Below, in pieces: positions 1 to 5,436 of a stretch of 5,732 nt of DNA (its first letter is position 1; every line of letters begins with the position of its first letter). The DNA comes from Nitrososphaerota archaeon (GTDB taxonomy: Archaea; Thermoproteota; Nitrososphaeria; Nitrososphaerales; CADDZS01). A program made the position numbers and the translations under genes. The notes under the pieces are model-generated. The model ran no database searches and had not been told where the DNA came from. It was given only the letters and a program-made list of their open reading frames with translations. The DNA lies in NCBI GenBank assembly GCA_027886795.1, contig JAPCJU010000091.1, positions 1-5,732 of the forward strand, read 5' to 3'.

Positions 1-561
1 AATCAGCATCGAGTTCTCTTTTCCTGAAGAATCGCTGATCGGAAAGAAGGCATCGATGAAGGGGGCGTCTAGAAGATTTTCCTTGATTCCCTCCGCGTTT
101 TCAGTGTCGAAGACAAAGACGCCATTTTTTTTCATAATGTTGGCAGTCGCAAAAAATAGGTTCCTAACTAGATCTTCGTTCAGCCCGGCGAGACTCCAGT
201 ATAGACAAAGCGCTGTATCAAAGCTGTCGCTCTGAAAAGGCGGATGAAGAAAATCGGCTCTGGCCAATGAAACTGATTTCCCGAAAAAAGGCACAAGTTT
301 TTCCCGTGCAAGCTTGACCATCTCCTTGCTTGCATCCATACCGAAGAATTCACTCCGATTGTTTTCTCTTTTCAAAAGATTTGCAAGGTGGCTCCCAGTC
401 CCGCATGAAATGTCGATAATCTTCCTCGATTCATTCTCGGTCAAGATTTTCTCGAGCCACTCGACTTCCTTCGAATAGTCTCTGTATTGACTCTCGAGCC
501 GATCATAGTATTTTGCAAATTCGCTGTAAAGTTTCGGAAATACTGGATTATTTTTGCTCAA
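1..561 (-). CDS. Class I SAM-dependent methyltransferase, C-terminus cut by window edge
   Basis: Transfers a methyl group from S-adenosylmethionine; the acceptor is unknown. The frame starts at TTG (561-559), sharing TTGA with the TGA stop of the SIS gene, and stays open for 187 codons to the window edge. About 25 residues in, YYDRLES..YRDYSKEVEWLE resembles the N-terminal helix of small-molecule N-methyltransferases of the DesVI/TylM1 type. Motif I is DISCGTGSH (residues about 54-62; Cys replaces the more common Gly), followed by an acidic motif II in FFGMDAS and a motif IV-like stretch FDTALCLYWSL. An AGATGATC element just before the TTG is a fair match to the archaeal SD core. No ATG occurs before residue 77, and that start would lose motif I. 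The fold is confident; the substrate is not. Coupling to the SIS gene suggests a sugar-related acceptor (inference). Confidence 0.8.
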   Translation of the reverse strand, partial: MSKNNPVFPKLYSEFAKYYDRLESQYRDYSKEVEWLEKILTENESRKIIDISCGTGSHLANLLKRENNRSEFFGMDASKEMVKLAREKLVPFFGKSVSLARADFLHPPFQSDSFDTALCLYWSLAGLNEDLVRNLFFATANIMKKNGVFVFDTENAEGIKENLLDAPFIDAFFPISDSSGKENSMLI

Positions 562-1544
562 TAGATCATCTTGTCTGAGATTCTCAGAAGATCTGTCCTG
601 TCGAGAAAGGCAGGTCGAATCAGGCCTTTCTTTAGGGCAATATTCAGAGCGAGATGCTGAAGTTGGATAGAATAGAAAATCGCTTGCTCTATTTTGTCAT
701 ATTTTTCTTCGAAAGATAATAGGCTACTTGTGATTCCCGACTTGGAGAGGGTCTCGTGAAGAATGCTCGCCTTCTCGTCGTGAACTCCATCTCTCAGGAT
801 AAAGATAGAATCTTTTTCTCGCATCGAAAACAAGTTCATGTGTGAAAACTCCTCAACAAGTTGGTAGTCCGCGCTGCCTCCAGTAAACTCGCAGACCTTC
901 GCATAACCGTAGAGCGCCACGGGGTAATAGATCCCACTTCCAACGAAGTGAATTGTTCCGGAGGGTTCTGAAATGCCAGAAACCCAATTTTTTGCGCGTT
1001 CAATCATTTGAGCGGCATCGAGCTGCTTTGGCAGATTTCCAAAAATGGACGAAGCGCCCAGCAATGAAGCCGTGAAAGAATTGGTTCCCGGAGTTAACCC
1101 CGGGGATTTTCTAAACTTGAGAGGCAAGACTCTTGTGCACACCCTAGCAAGTTCACTCTCCACATTCGCCGTTGTCGCAACTACTTCTCTGGCAATCCTA
1201 GAAATCCTACTCGCTGCCTCGATGTTTGCCTTTGTCCTCCCAGAGATTGAAATAATGTAAACTGACTTGTCTTTTGCGACATTCGGATTCTGAATCAGAT
1301 CGTAGGGGTCGAAAGATCTAGGTTCGAAGTCCATCAACCGCTCAATAAATTCCGCAGTAGCGAGGGAGTCTCCCGCTCCAACGAAAATCATTCTCTCAGG
1401 TTTGACAGCTGCTACGCTCGAAGAAGCGAGGTATTCCAGATAATCCGGCAAATCTTTCTTCTGAGCATCTATTTCCTCAATTACCGATGCGAACGGCAGT
1501 CTTCCCCCAATTTGATTCATCAAATCTTTGTTCTCCAGTTTCAT
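558..1544 (-). CDS. Double SIS-domain protein, sugar-phosphate isomerase-like
   Basis: A 328-residue protein with two SIS (sugar isomerase) domains, the fold of the GlmS isomerase half, AgaS/FrlB deglycases and archaeal PGI/PMI enzymes. SIS domain 1 spans about residues 51-145, with FVGAGDS (54-60) and the phosphate-loop signature SISGRTKANIEA (99-110). Domain 2 starts near 197 with HFVGSG (199-204). EEFSHM (231-236) sits where PGI/PMI-type enzymes have a catalytic Glu followed by SHNE, so isomerase or deglycase chemistry on a phosphosugar is plausible. There is no glutaminase domain, so it is not full-length GlmS. The ATG at 1544 has no SD. A weak TATA-like TTTCATAAAG lies about 40 nt upstream in the 63-nt gap to the microprotein, so it may have its own promoter or be read from 2304. 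The last codons overlap the methyltransferase start. The exact substrate cannot be read from the sequence. Confidence 0.85.
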   Translation of the reverse strand: MKLENKDLMNQIGGRLPFASVIEEIDAQKKDLPDYLEYLASSSVAAVKPERMIFVGAGDSLATAEFIERLMDFEPRSFDPYDLIQNPNVAKDKSVYIISISGRTKANIEAASRISRIAREVVATTANVESELARVCTRVLPLKFRKSPGLTPGTNSFTASLLGASSIFGNLPKQLDAAQMIERAKNWVSGISEPSGTIHFVGSGIYYPVALYGYAKVCEFTGGSADYQLVEEFSHMNLFSMREKDSIFILRDGVHDEKASILHETLSKSGITSSLLSFEEKYDKIEQAIFYSIQLQHLALNIALKKGLIRPAFLDRTDLLRISDKMIY

Positions 1545-1607
1545 CAGTTATTCTGAAACAATTTTTGACTTTATCATCATCTTTATGAAAAACGAAGTAG
1601 TCGTCGG

Positions 1608-1787
1608 TTAAGAAATTTCTTTGGTCAAAGATTTCACTTCAGAGCGAAGAATTCTCGTCATTGAGATAATGCCAAGAGCAACAAAGAAGCCTACGGAAAG
1701 TGCTACCTCGGCATCTCCTTTGCCAACTAAACCCAGTGCCCCATCATATGCGGTGAGGCTGGCGAGAAACCAAATGGCAAGAAACAA
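1608..1787 (-). CDS. Two-helix membrane microprotein, start codon uncertain
   Basis: The frame between the RHH gene and the SIS gene encodes a hydrophobic peptide ending in TAA at 1608-1610. Read from GTT at 1814 it has 68 residues. Helix 1 is about LVFGLFLAIWFLASL (6-20), then a loop with GKGDAE (31-36), then helix 2 VALSVGFFVALGIISM (37-52) and a charged tail RILRSEVKSLTKEIS. Two helices, a short polar hairpin and a basic/acidic tail are typical of small integral membrane proteins. The problem is the start: the only ATG/GTG/TTG before helix 2 is the TTG at 1787, inside helix 1 (59 residues). Yet a strong SD-like GGTGAGGGG (about 1819-1827) is well placed for codon GTT at 1814-1812. No homologous family was recognised. 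It directly follows the RHH gene and is probably cotranscribed. Confidence 0.5.
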   Translation of the reverse strand: MFLAIWFLASLTAYDGALGLVGKGDAEVALSVGFFVALGIISMTRILRSEVKSLTKEIS

Positions 1788-1809
1788 TCCGAAAACAAGA
1801 TTTGTCCTG

Positions 1810-2304
1810 TTAACCGATTCCCCTCACCTTTTGCAACTTTTCGTAAATCTTGCCAAGTTCGGAACGAAAACCCGTGATGAAGGCTTCGCTCGATTCTGGA
1901 ACATGTTTCTCTGTTACTTTTTGATAAGCACGAACAAATGCAAGGTTAAAGTCTGTAACGTCCAACGGGACTTCATCTGGAGGGTATCCTTGAATTTCCG
2001 CAAGACTGTCGGCGATAACTCCAATTTCGTCTCTCTCTTTCCTAACTATTTTGGAAAGTTGAGAATAACTCAGATTATTGGCAACTACTCTTGCGAATAC
2101 TTTACCGTCAAGTTGTTCCTTGTCAATCTCCTTAGACCACTTCTCAAAAAGAGGCGCAAGGTCTGGTTCTTCCCTCAATTTCAGGTAATTCTCAATCGCC
2201 TCCCGCGCTACCTGAGACCAGGTTACCTCGGGATACTTTGACATCGATTTTGCCAAGCCTTCGGATACCGTTAGGGTAATGTTCTTGCTTTTAGCTTCTT
2301 GCAA
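1810..2304 (-). CDS. RHH (CopG/Arc-type) DNA-binding protein with long uncharacterised C-terminus
   Basis: A 164-residue protein. The N-terminus fits a ribbon-helix-helix fold: beta strand NITLTVS (8-14), helix A SEGLAKSMSKY (14-24), then helix B WSQVAREAIENYL (29-41). RHH proteins bind as dimers to short palindromes and often repress their own promoter. Residues 46-164 form a charged, mostly helical region (EKWSKEIDKEQLDGK, then YSQLSKIVRKERDEIG) that I do not recognise; typical RHH antitoxins are much shorter. The start is TTG at 2304-2302: it is the only ATG, GTG or TTG between an upstream in-frame TAA and the beta strand. There is no SD, which suggests a leaderless or short-leader transcript. 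No PIN, RelE or other toxin follows; the next gene is the membrane microprotein. Palindromes immediately upstream are candidate operators for this protein (inference). Confidence 0.8.
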   Translation of the reverse strand: MQEAKSKNITLTVSEGLAKSMSKYPEVTWSQVAREAIENYLKLREEPDLAPLFEKWSKEIDKEQLDGKVFARVVANNLSYSQLSKIVRKERDEIGVIADSLAEIQGYPPDEVPLDVTDFNLAFVRAYQKVTEKHVPESSEAFITGFRSELGKIYEKLQKVRGIG

Positions 2305-2307
2305 CGC

Positions 2308-2319
2308 CGTGTTAACACG
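2308..2319. promoter_or_regulatory. Perfect 12-bp palindrome at RHH gene start, candidate operator
   Basis: CGTGTTAACACG is its own reverse complement and ends 4 bp before the TTG start of the RHH gene. It would cover the expected transcription start if the TATA-like element at 2335-2343 is used. RHH repressors commonly bind palindromes of this size. Binding by the neighbouring RHH protein is inferred, not shown. Confidence 0.5.
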
Positions 2320-2334
2320 TTATACACAGGGCGT

Positions 2335-2343
2335 ATTAGAATG
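2335..2343 (-). promoter_or_regulatory. TATA-like box of the RHH gene
   Basis: On the minus strand, TTCTAATAC preceded by an A-rich stretch (ACAAAACA, BRE-like) lies about 34 nt before the TTG start. With the usual archaeal spacing of about 26 nt this predicts a start of transcription near 2312 and a leader under 10 nt, consistent with the lack of an SD. This is a consensus-by-eye call. A second candidate, GTATAAC at 2319-2325, is closer. Confidence 0.3.
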
Positions 2344-2353
2344 TTTTGTTTTT

Positions 2354-2378
2354 CCTGTGATAACACTGTGTTCACAGG
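2354..2378. promoter_or_regulatory. 25-bp interrupted palindrome, candidate second operator
   Basis: The outer arms CCTGTGA (2354-2360) and TCACAGG (2372-2378) are perfect inverted repeats. Inside, AACAC and GTGTT around a central T (2362-2372) form a second, offset palindrome using the same words as the 2308-2319 site. It lies just upstream of the probable TATA/BRE of the RHH gene. A further CGTGTTCA half-site occurs at 2404-2411. Confidence 0.45.
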
Positions 2379-2386
2379 GATAATGT

Positions 2387-2400
2387 TCGGCAGTTGCCGA
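2387..2400. repeat. Short hairpin-type inverted repeat
   Basis: TCGGCA (2387-2392) and TGCCGA (2395-2400) are perfectly complementary with a 2-nt GT spacer. The spacer is too tight for a good RNA hairpin, so a protein-binding DNA palindrome is more likely than a terminator; no T-tract follows. Its word differs from the GTGTT/AACAC sites, so a different binding protein would be needed. Confidence 0.3.
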
Positions 2401-2545
2401 TGACGTGTTCATAATCAACGTAGCTTCTTACTGGGTTATCAGGAATTGCTTGCTTGATAAATTTGATAGCAACATTGCTTTTCACACAAGTGACAGAAAA
2501 GTGGCATGAAATCTTAGCTTGATCTGGTTTCTACCCTTTTCGACT

Positions 2546-2557
2546 GGAAAACTTAAT
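2546..2557 (+). promoter_or_regulatory. BRE/TATA-like promoter of the toroid protein gene
   Basis: GGAAAACTTAAT combines a purine-rich BRE-like stretch with a TATA-like ACTTAAT. It is about 30-35 nt before the ATG at 2586, which predicts transcription starting near 2580 and a nearly leaderless mRNA. The call rests on resemblance and spacing only. Confidence 0.35.
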
Positions 2558-2585
2558 CGAGCGCCTCTAACATTTGGGATCTAAC

Positions 2586-3536
2586 ATGAAGTTTGACCAG
2601 AAAGTACTGGATTGGCTTCTTGAGCCCGATCAACCCGTTGTTCGATACTATGCTCTGGTTGATCTTCTCGATCACAAGAAGTCTGAGAGCCAAATCCGCG
2701 AGGTTCATTCAAAGATCCTCAAGCGAGGTTGGGCGAAGGAAATTCTTGCAAAACAAAAGCCCGGCGGTTACTGGGAAAAGAAATCCGATCTTTACAAGCC
2801 GAAGTATCTTGCCTCGAATTGGAAGATGATAGTTCTCTCGGACATGGTGCTCAAAGCTGAAGATGACAATAGGATCCTCAGAGGCTGTCAGTTGTTTTTT
2901 GAAGATTGGCTCGGCGACGAAGATAAATTTGAAATCGAAGGTGAGGTCTGCATCTCCGGCAATCTCGCCAGATTTCTTACGAGATTCGGCTACTCAGACG
3001 ATCGTCGGGTCAAGCGAATATTCGACTGGCTGGTGAATGATCAAAAAGATGATGGGGGATGGCATTGTTTTAAGTCAAGCACTGGAACACTTGACGGCTG
3101 GGAAGCTCTCGCGGCTTTTGCCGCCCTTCCGAGACAGAAACGAACTAAGCGTATCAACCGCTCGATAGAAAGGGGTGCGGAATTTTATCTGGAACGGGGA
3201 CTGCATCGGGAGGGCAGAAGATACGAGCCGTGGTTCAGGTTTCATTATCCCAACCATTATTACTATGACTTGCTGGTCGGACTTGACGTGATATCTTCTC
3301 TTGGATTCGGGTACGACAAGAGATTGTCATTCGCGCTGCGCGTCCTAAATAAGAAACGAAAATCCGACGGGAGGTGGGAGCTTGACGCAGTTCATCCGGA
3401 TCTCGCGACGGGGGCAAACTACACCTTGAGGAATCCCAATGTGACTCGATTCGCGTTGGAAAAACAGGGCGACCCAAGTAAATGGATAACTCTGAAAGCG
3501 CTTCAGGTCCTCAAACGAGTCGAGGAATCGAGCTAG
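2586..3536 (+). CDS. Alpha/alpha-toroid protein of the squalene-cyclase/prenyltransferase-repeat type
   Basis: A 316-residue soluble protein with no signal peptide or membrane segment. The opening WLLEPDQPVVRYYAL (10-24) is typical of a widespread family annotated as prenyltransferase/squalene-oxidase repeat proteins, sometimes wrongly as NifH. QW-like repeats are visible: QKPGGYW (57-63), QKDDGGWHCF (153-162), KSDGRWEL (259-266), with a final helix at about 299-311. The DxDD acid motif of class II cyclases is absent, so terpene cyclisation is unlikely; the fold is confident, the function unknown. Aromatic-rich YPNHYYYDLL (222-231) may line the barrel. I chose ATG 2586 over an in-frame TTG at 2574 because the family begins near this point and the promoter spacing fits. 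The gene converges on the molybdoenzyme gene, with one base between the stop codons. Confidence 0.8.
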   Translation: MKFDQKVLDWLLEPDQPVVRYYALVDLLDHKKSESQIREVHSKILKRGWAKEILAKQKPGGYWEKKSDLYKPKYLASNWKMIVLSDMVLKAEDDNRILRGCQLFFEDWLGDEDKFEIEGEVCISGNLARFLTRFGYSDDRRVKRIFDWLVNDQKDDGGWHCFKSSTGTLDGWEALAAFAALPRQKRTKRINRSIERGAEFYLERGLHREGRRYEPWFRFHYPNHYYYDLLVGLDVISSLGFGYDKRLSFALRVLNKKRKSDGRWELDAVHPDLATGANYTLRNPNVTRFALEKQGDPSKWITLKALQVLKRVEESS

Positions 3537-3537
3537 C

Positions 3538-4653
3538 CTATTTTATTCTGATTTCCAAATGCTGGATCGCGTTGTACCCGTAGAGGTAGCTATTCATCAT
3601 TGGTTTTTCTGGTTGCATGTTGTTCATTGCGTCAGTCGCCCTAACACTTATGATCGTCTTCCCAGTTTGCGTTGGCATCCATTCAAATTTCCAACTTGTC
3701 CACGCGTATTTGCTTAATTTGTCGTTGTCGACAAGCGTTGTGGCTTGCCAACCGTTGCCCAGATTTACTTCCACTTTTGTAATTCTGCCGTGACCGGACC
3801 ACGCTTTTCCCTCGATTGTTACAAGACTACCAACAGTTAGATTCTGTTTTGTCTTTGGATTTGTGATCAACGATTTCACATTAAGATCAGTCACTGGTTC
3901 CCTCTCGGTTCTGCCGTTTCGATCCATCAAGTAGACGTACTTTGTCGAATTGAAATAGCCCTTGAACGGAAATTTTTCTTTTGTTAAGATTATTGTGTTG
4001 AGCCACTTTACGGAGGCCATCGCAAACCATCCTGGCACAATCAGCCGAGCGGGATAACCCTGCTCTTTGGGAAGCGCCTCGCCGTTCATTCGCAAAGCGA
4101 CAATCGTATCCGGATCAAGGGCTTTGCCAATCGGGAGGCTACGCGAATATCTGTTCTTGCTTTCGATTGGAGTAGCTTCTTCAACTGATCCGTCAGCTCC
4201 GACAAAAATAACCTCTATTACTTCCCGCAGCTTGCGACCTATGATTCCTGATTTGCTCAAGATATCTTCTAGTGGCACTCCCGACCAAATCGCAGTTCCT
4301 ACCGCACCATTTTCCCAAGCAATTTCGCCCTCAACAGTTTTTCCGAAGCTTGATCTACTATTTCCGGCGCACTCGAGCGTGGCTGCCAAAGTTCTTTCGC
4401 TCATTTTTTTCAAGTCGTCTATCGAGTAAGAAAATTTGAACGATTCAAATTCCAGCGTTAATTGCCAATTGCTCTCTTGAATCTCCGGTAATCCAAAATG
4501 ATTTCTTACGAAGAAAGAAGAGGTGGGTGTGATATCTGATCGAAGGTCGGCCTCATCTGCTTCGCAAATGAAAGGAACTTTATTTTTGATCTTCAGAGGG
4601 ACTCATCCAAACACGAGAATGTTAGGGTTGGATGCAATAACCGGAGAACTCAT
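3538..4653 (-). CDS. Sulfite-oxidase-family molybdopterin oxidoreductase, interrupted by TGA at codon 17
   Basis: The frame runs from an ATG (4653-4651) that overlaps the hydrolase stop as ATGA down to TAG at 3538. It has 371 codons before the stop, but codon 17 is TGA. After it, the molybdopterin domain is intact: ITPTSSFFVRNHF (about 41-53; the Arg corresponds to the active-site Arg of sulfite oxidases), then TLECAGNSRSSF, whose Cys95 is the expected molybdenum ligand. The R50-C95 spacing of 45 is close to animal sulfite oxidase (47). YSRSLPIGKALDPDT and KEQGYPARLIVPGW follow, then the Ig-like dimerisation domain (about 265-371: AWSGHGRITKVEVNLGNGW..TDAMNN). No Tat signal or cytochrome b5 domain is seen, so a cytoplasmic enzyme is likely. 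The next canonical start after the TGA is TTG at 4413, which would delete the FVRNH motif. Sulfite is a guess from the family; other substrates are possible. Confidence 0.8.
4603..4605 (-). other. In-frame TGA (codon 17) in the molybdoenzyme gene
   Basis: The minus-strand codon at 4605-4603 is TGA, in the same frame as the ATG at 4653 upstream and the 354 open sense codons downstream. A single C-to-T transition from CGA (Arg) would explain it. The context on both sides reads as one protein (NILVFG before, VPLKIK after). An ATG at 4606 overlaps the TGA but is in another frame and stops after eight codons. Confidence 0.75.
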
Positions 4654-5342
4654 TTCTTTTTTAGCGATTCACTGAGTTCTCGGACTTTCTGTGCTCCTCC
4701 CGATCTTAGCGGATCTCCGTGGCCACTCAGGAGAGTTTCAAAATCGAGAGAAGAGATCTTTTCTACAGACCTGTCGGCCATGTGCAAGTCACTGGAAAAC
4801 TGTTTGATAGATCCTTGAAGCTTTGCTCCTCTGTTAGTTATCGCATCTCCCACAAACACCAATTTTCTTTTTTGATCGTAAAGTGTGATGCTTCCTGGAG
4901 TGTGACCTGGCGTATGAAACACCGTCAACGACGATCCGATCTTGTCGTTTTCCTTTAGCCTTACATCTGGTTCAACCGGTGAAGATCGAAAAAACACAGA
5001 AAATAGTCTGAAGATAAAACCTACAGCGCCCCTCGGCGGAGGTAATTTTTTCTTCCCAGATAGGAAATCGGCATCCTGCTCGTGAATCATTACTTTTGCC
5101 CCGGTTGATTTCTTGATTGCCGACGCACCTCTGATGTGGTCAATGTGAGCGTGGGTCACAACTAGGATCTTTAGATCTGTGGGCTGTTTCGAGAGTGTTG
5201 TCTTTACGTATTCAAGAATCTTTTTTCCACCGGTCGACGTTCCGGCGTCGATCAACGTAAGGGAGCCATCATTCTCCAAGATTAGATACGAGTTGGCATT
5301 TACACCCTCAATCTGATGAACCCCAGGCATTATTTCGACCAT
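4650..5342 (-). CDS. Metallo-beta-lactamase-fold hydrolase
   Basis: A 230-residue MBL-fold protein with a full metal-binding set: THAHIDH (H64, H66, D68, H69), TPGHTPGS (H147), GDA (D166) and SGHGDP (H208). This arrangement suggests a binuclear Zn or Fe site and a hydrolase of the broad glyoxalase II/YflN-like group; no lactamase-specific or RNase-type (beta-CASP) region is present. It is not clearly glyoxalase II or an ETHE1 persulfide dioxygenase, because the GRxDF segment after GDA in those families is missing. A hydrophobic stretch VGFIFRLFSVFF (107-118) is an insertion between the metal motifs, perhaps a substrate lid or membrane-contact patch. The ATG at 5342 is preceded by AAAGGGAAAACAAG, a weak SD at best. 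Its stop overlaps the molybdoenzyme ATG, so the two are translationally coupled. Confidence 0.9.
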   Translation of the reverse strand: MVEIMPGVHQIEGVNANSYLILENDGSLTLIDAGTSTGGKKILEYVKTTLSKQPTDLKILVVTHAHIDHIRGASAIKKSTGAKVMIHEQDADFLSGKKKLPPPRGAVGFIFRLFSVFFRSSPVEPDVRLKENDKIGSSLTVFHTPGHTPGSITLYDQKRKLVFVGDAITNRGAKLQGSIKQFSSDLHMADRSVEKISSLDFETLLSGHGDPLRSGGAQKVRELSESLKKK

Positions 5343-5375
5343 CTTGTTTTCCCTTTGTCAGAACGTCAATGGGTG

Positions 5376-5384
5376 GTTATTTTG
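5376..5384 (-). promoter_or_regulatory. TATA-like box of the hydrolase-molybdoenzyme operon
   Basis: Minus-strand CCAAAATAAC, about 35-40 nt before the ATG at 5342, is the best A/T element in the 94-nt gap after the DNA methyltransferase. It predicts a leader of around 10 nt. The match is weak, and readthrough from the upstream gene cannot be excluded. Confidence 0.25.
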
Positions 5385-5436
5385 GTCTTTCGAAATTCGA
5401 GGTAAACGGGAGGTCGGTTTCTTCTTTTCCATCAGT

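Larger units (their letters stand above)
2307..2379. repeat. Imperfect 25-bp direct repeat, 48-bp period
   Basis: Positions 2307-2331 and 2355-2379 match at 19 of 25 bases by hand alignment. The shared cores are GTG, TAACAC and CACAGGG, in the same order and spacing in both copies. The copies flank the probable core promoter of the RHH gene. A 48-bp period is about 4.5 helical turns. Each copy also contains inverted-repeat structure, so the unit looks like a duplicated operator rather than a chance repeat. Confidence 0.6.
2305..2585. other. Divergent intergenic region
   Basis: About 280 bp separate the RHH gene (minus) and the toroid protein gene (plus). The left half holds the palindromes and direct repeat listed separately. 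The right half (about 2412-2545) is A+T-rich; besides a degraded GTTATCAGG (2435-2443) resembling an operator arm, I see nothing functional. The only open frames are 22-30 codons long on the minus strand, without a ribosome binding site or recognisable content. No tRNA or structured RNA was recognised. Confidence 0.6.

Noticed and set aside
1621..2241. 206-codon plus-strand open frame
   Set aside because: It lies antisense to the RHH gene and the microprotein, shows no domain or composition typical of a protein, and both opposing minus-strand frames have better content (RHH fold, two helices).
1608..2304. Classical VapBC toxin-antitoxin pair
   Set aside because: The RHH protein is too long for VapB and no PIN-domain frame follows; the next frame is a 59-68 residue hydrophobic peptide.
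2400..2573. Small minus-strand open frames, including a 22-codon frame with two CxxC-like cysteine pairs
   Set aside because: Too short, no ribosome binding site or promoter in place, and such frames are expected by chance in A+T-rich intergenic DNA.
2586..3536. NifH or a functional squalene cyclase
   Set aside because: There is no P-loop or iron-sulfur cysteine as in NifH, and the DxDD acid motif needed for cyclase chemistry is absent.
4067..4429. 120-codon plus-strand open frame
   Set aside because: It is the antisense shadow of the molybdopterin domain of the sulfite-oxidase-family gene, with low-complexity Ser/Ile-rich sequence and no motif.
4603..4605. TGA read as selenocysteine
   Set aside because: The known catalytic Cys of this family is at codon 95, not here. 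Archaeal selenocysteine use is restricted to few lineages, and a 3' SECIS element would have to sit inside the convergent gene.
558..4653. TGA reassigned to an amino acid throughout the genome
   Set aside because: TGA ends the SIS gene and the MBL gene exactly where the next gene starts (TTGA and ATGA overlaps), as expected for a normal stop codon.
4719..4958. 79-codon plus-strand open frame
   Set aside because: Antisense to the conserved metal-binding region of the MBL hydrolase; no start signal or recognisable content.
4650..5342. ETHE1 persulfide dioxygenase or glyoxalase II
   Set aside because: The HxHxDH and downstream His/Asp residues fit the whole MBL superfamily, but the GRxDF segment expected after GDA is missing, so only the general family is supported.
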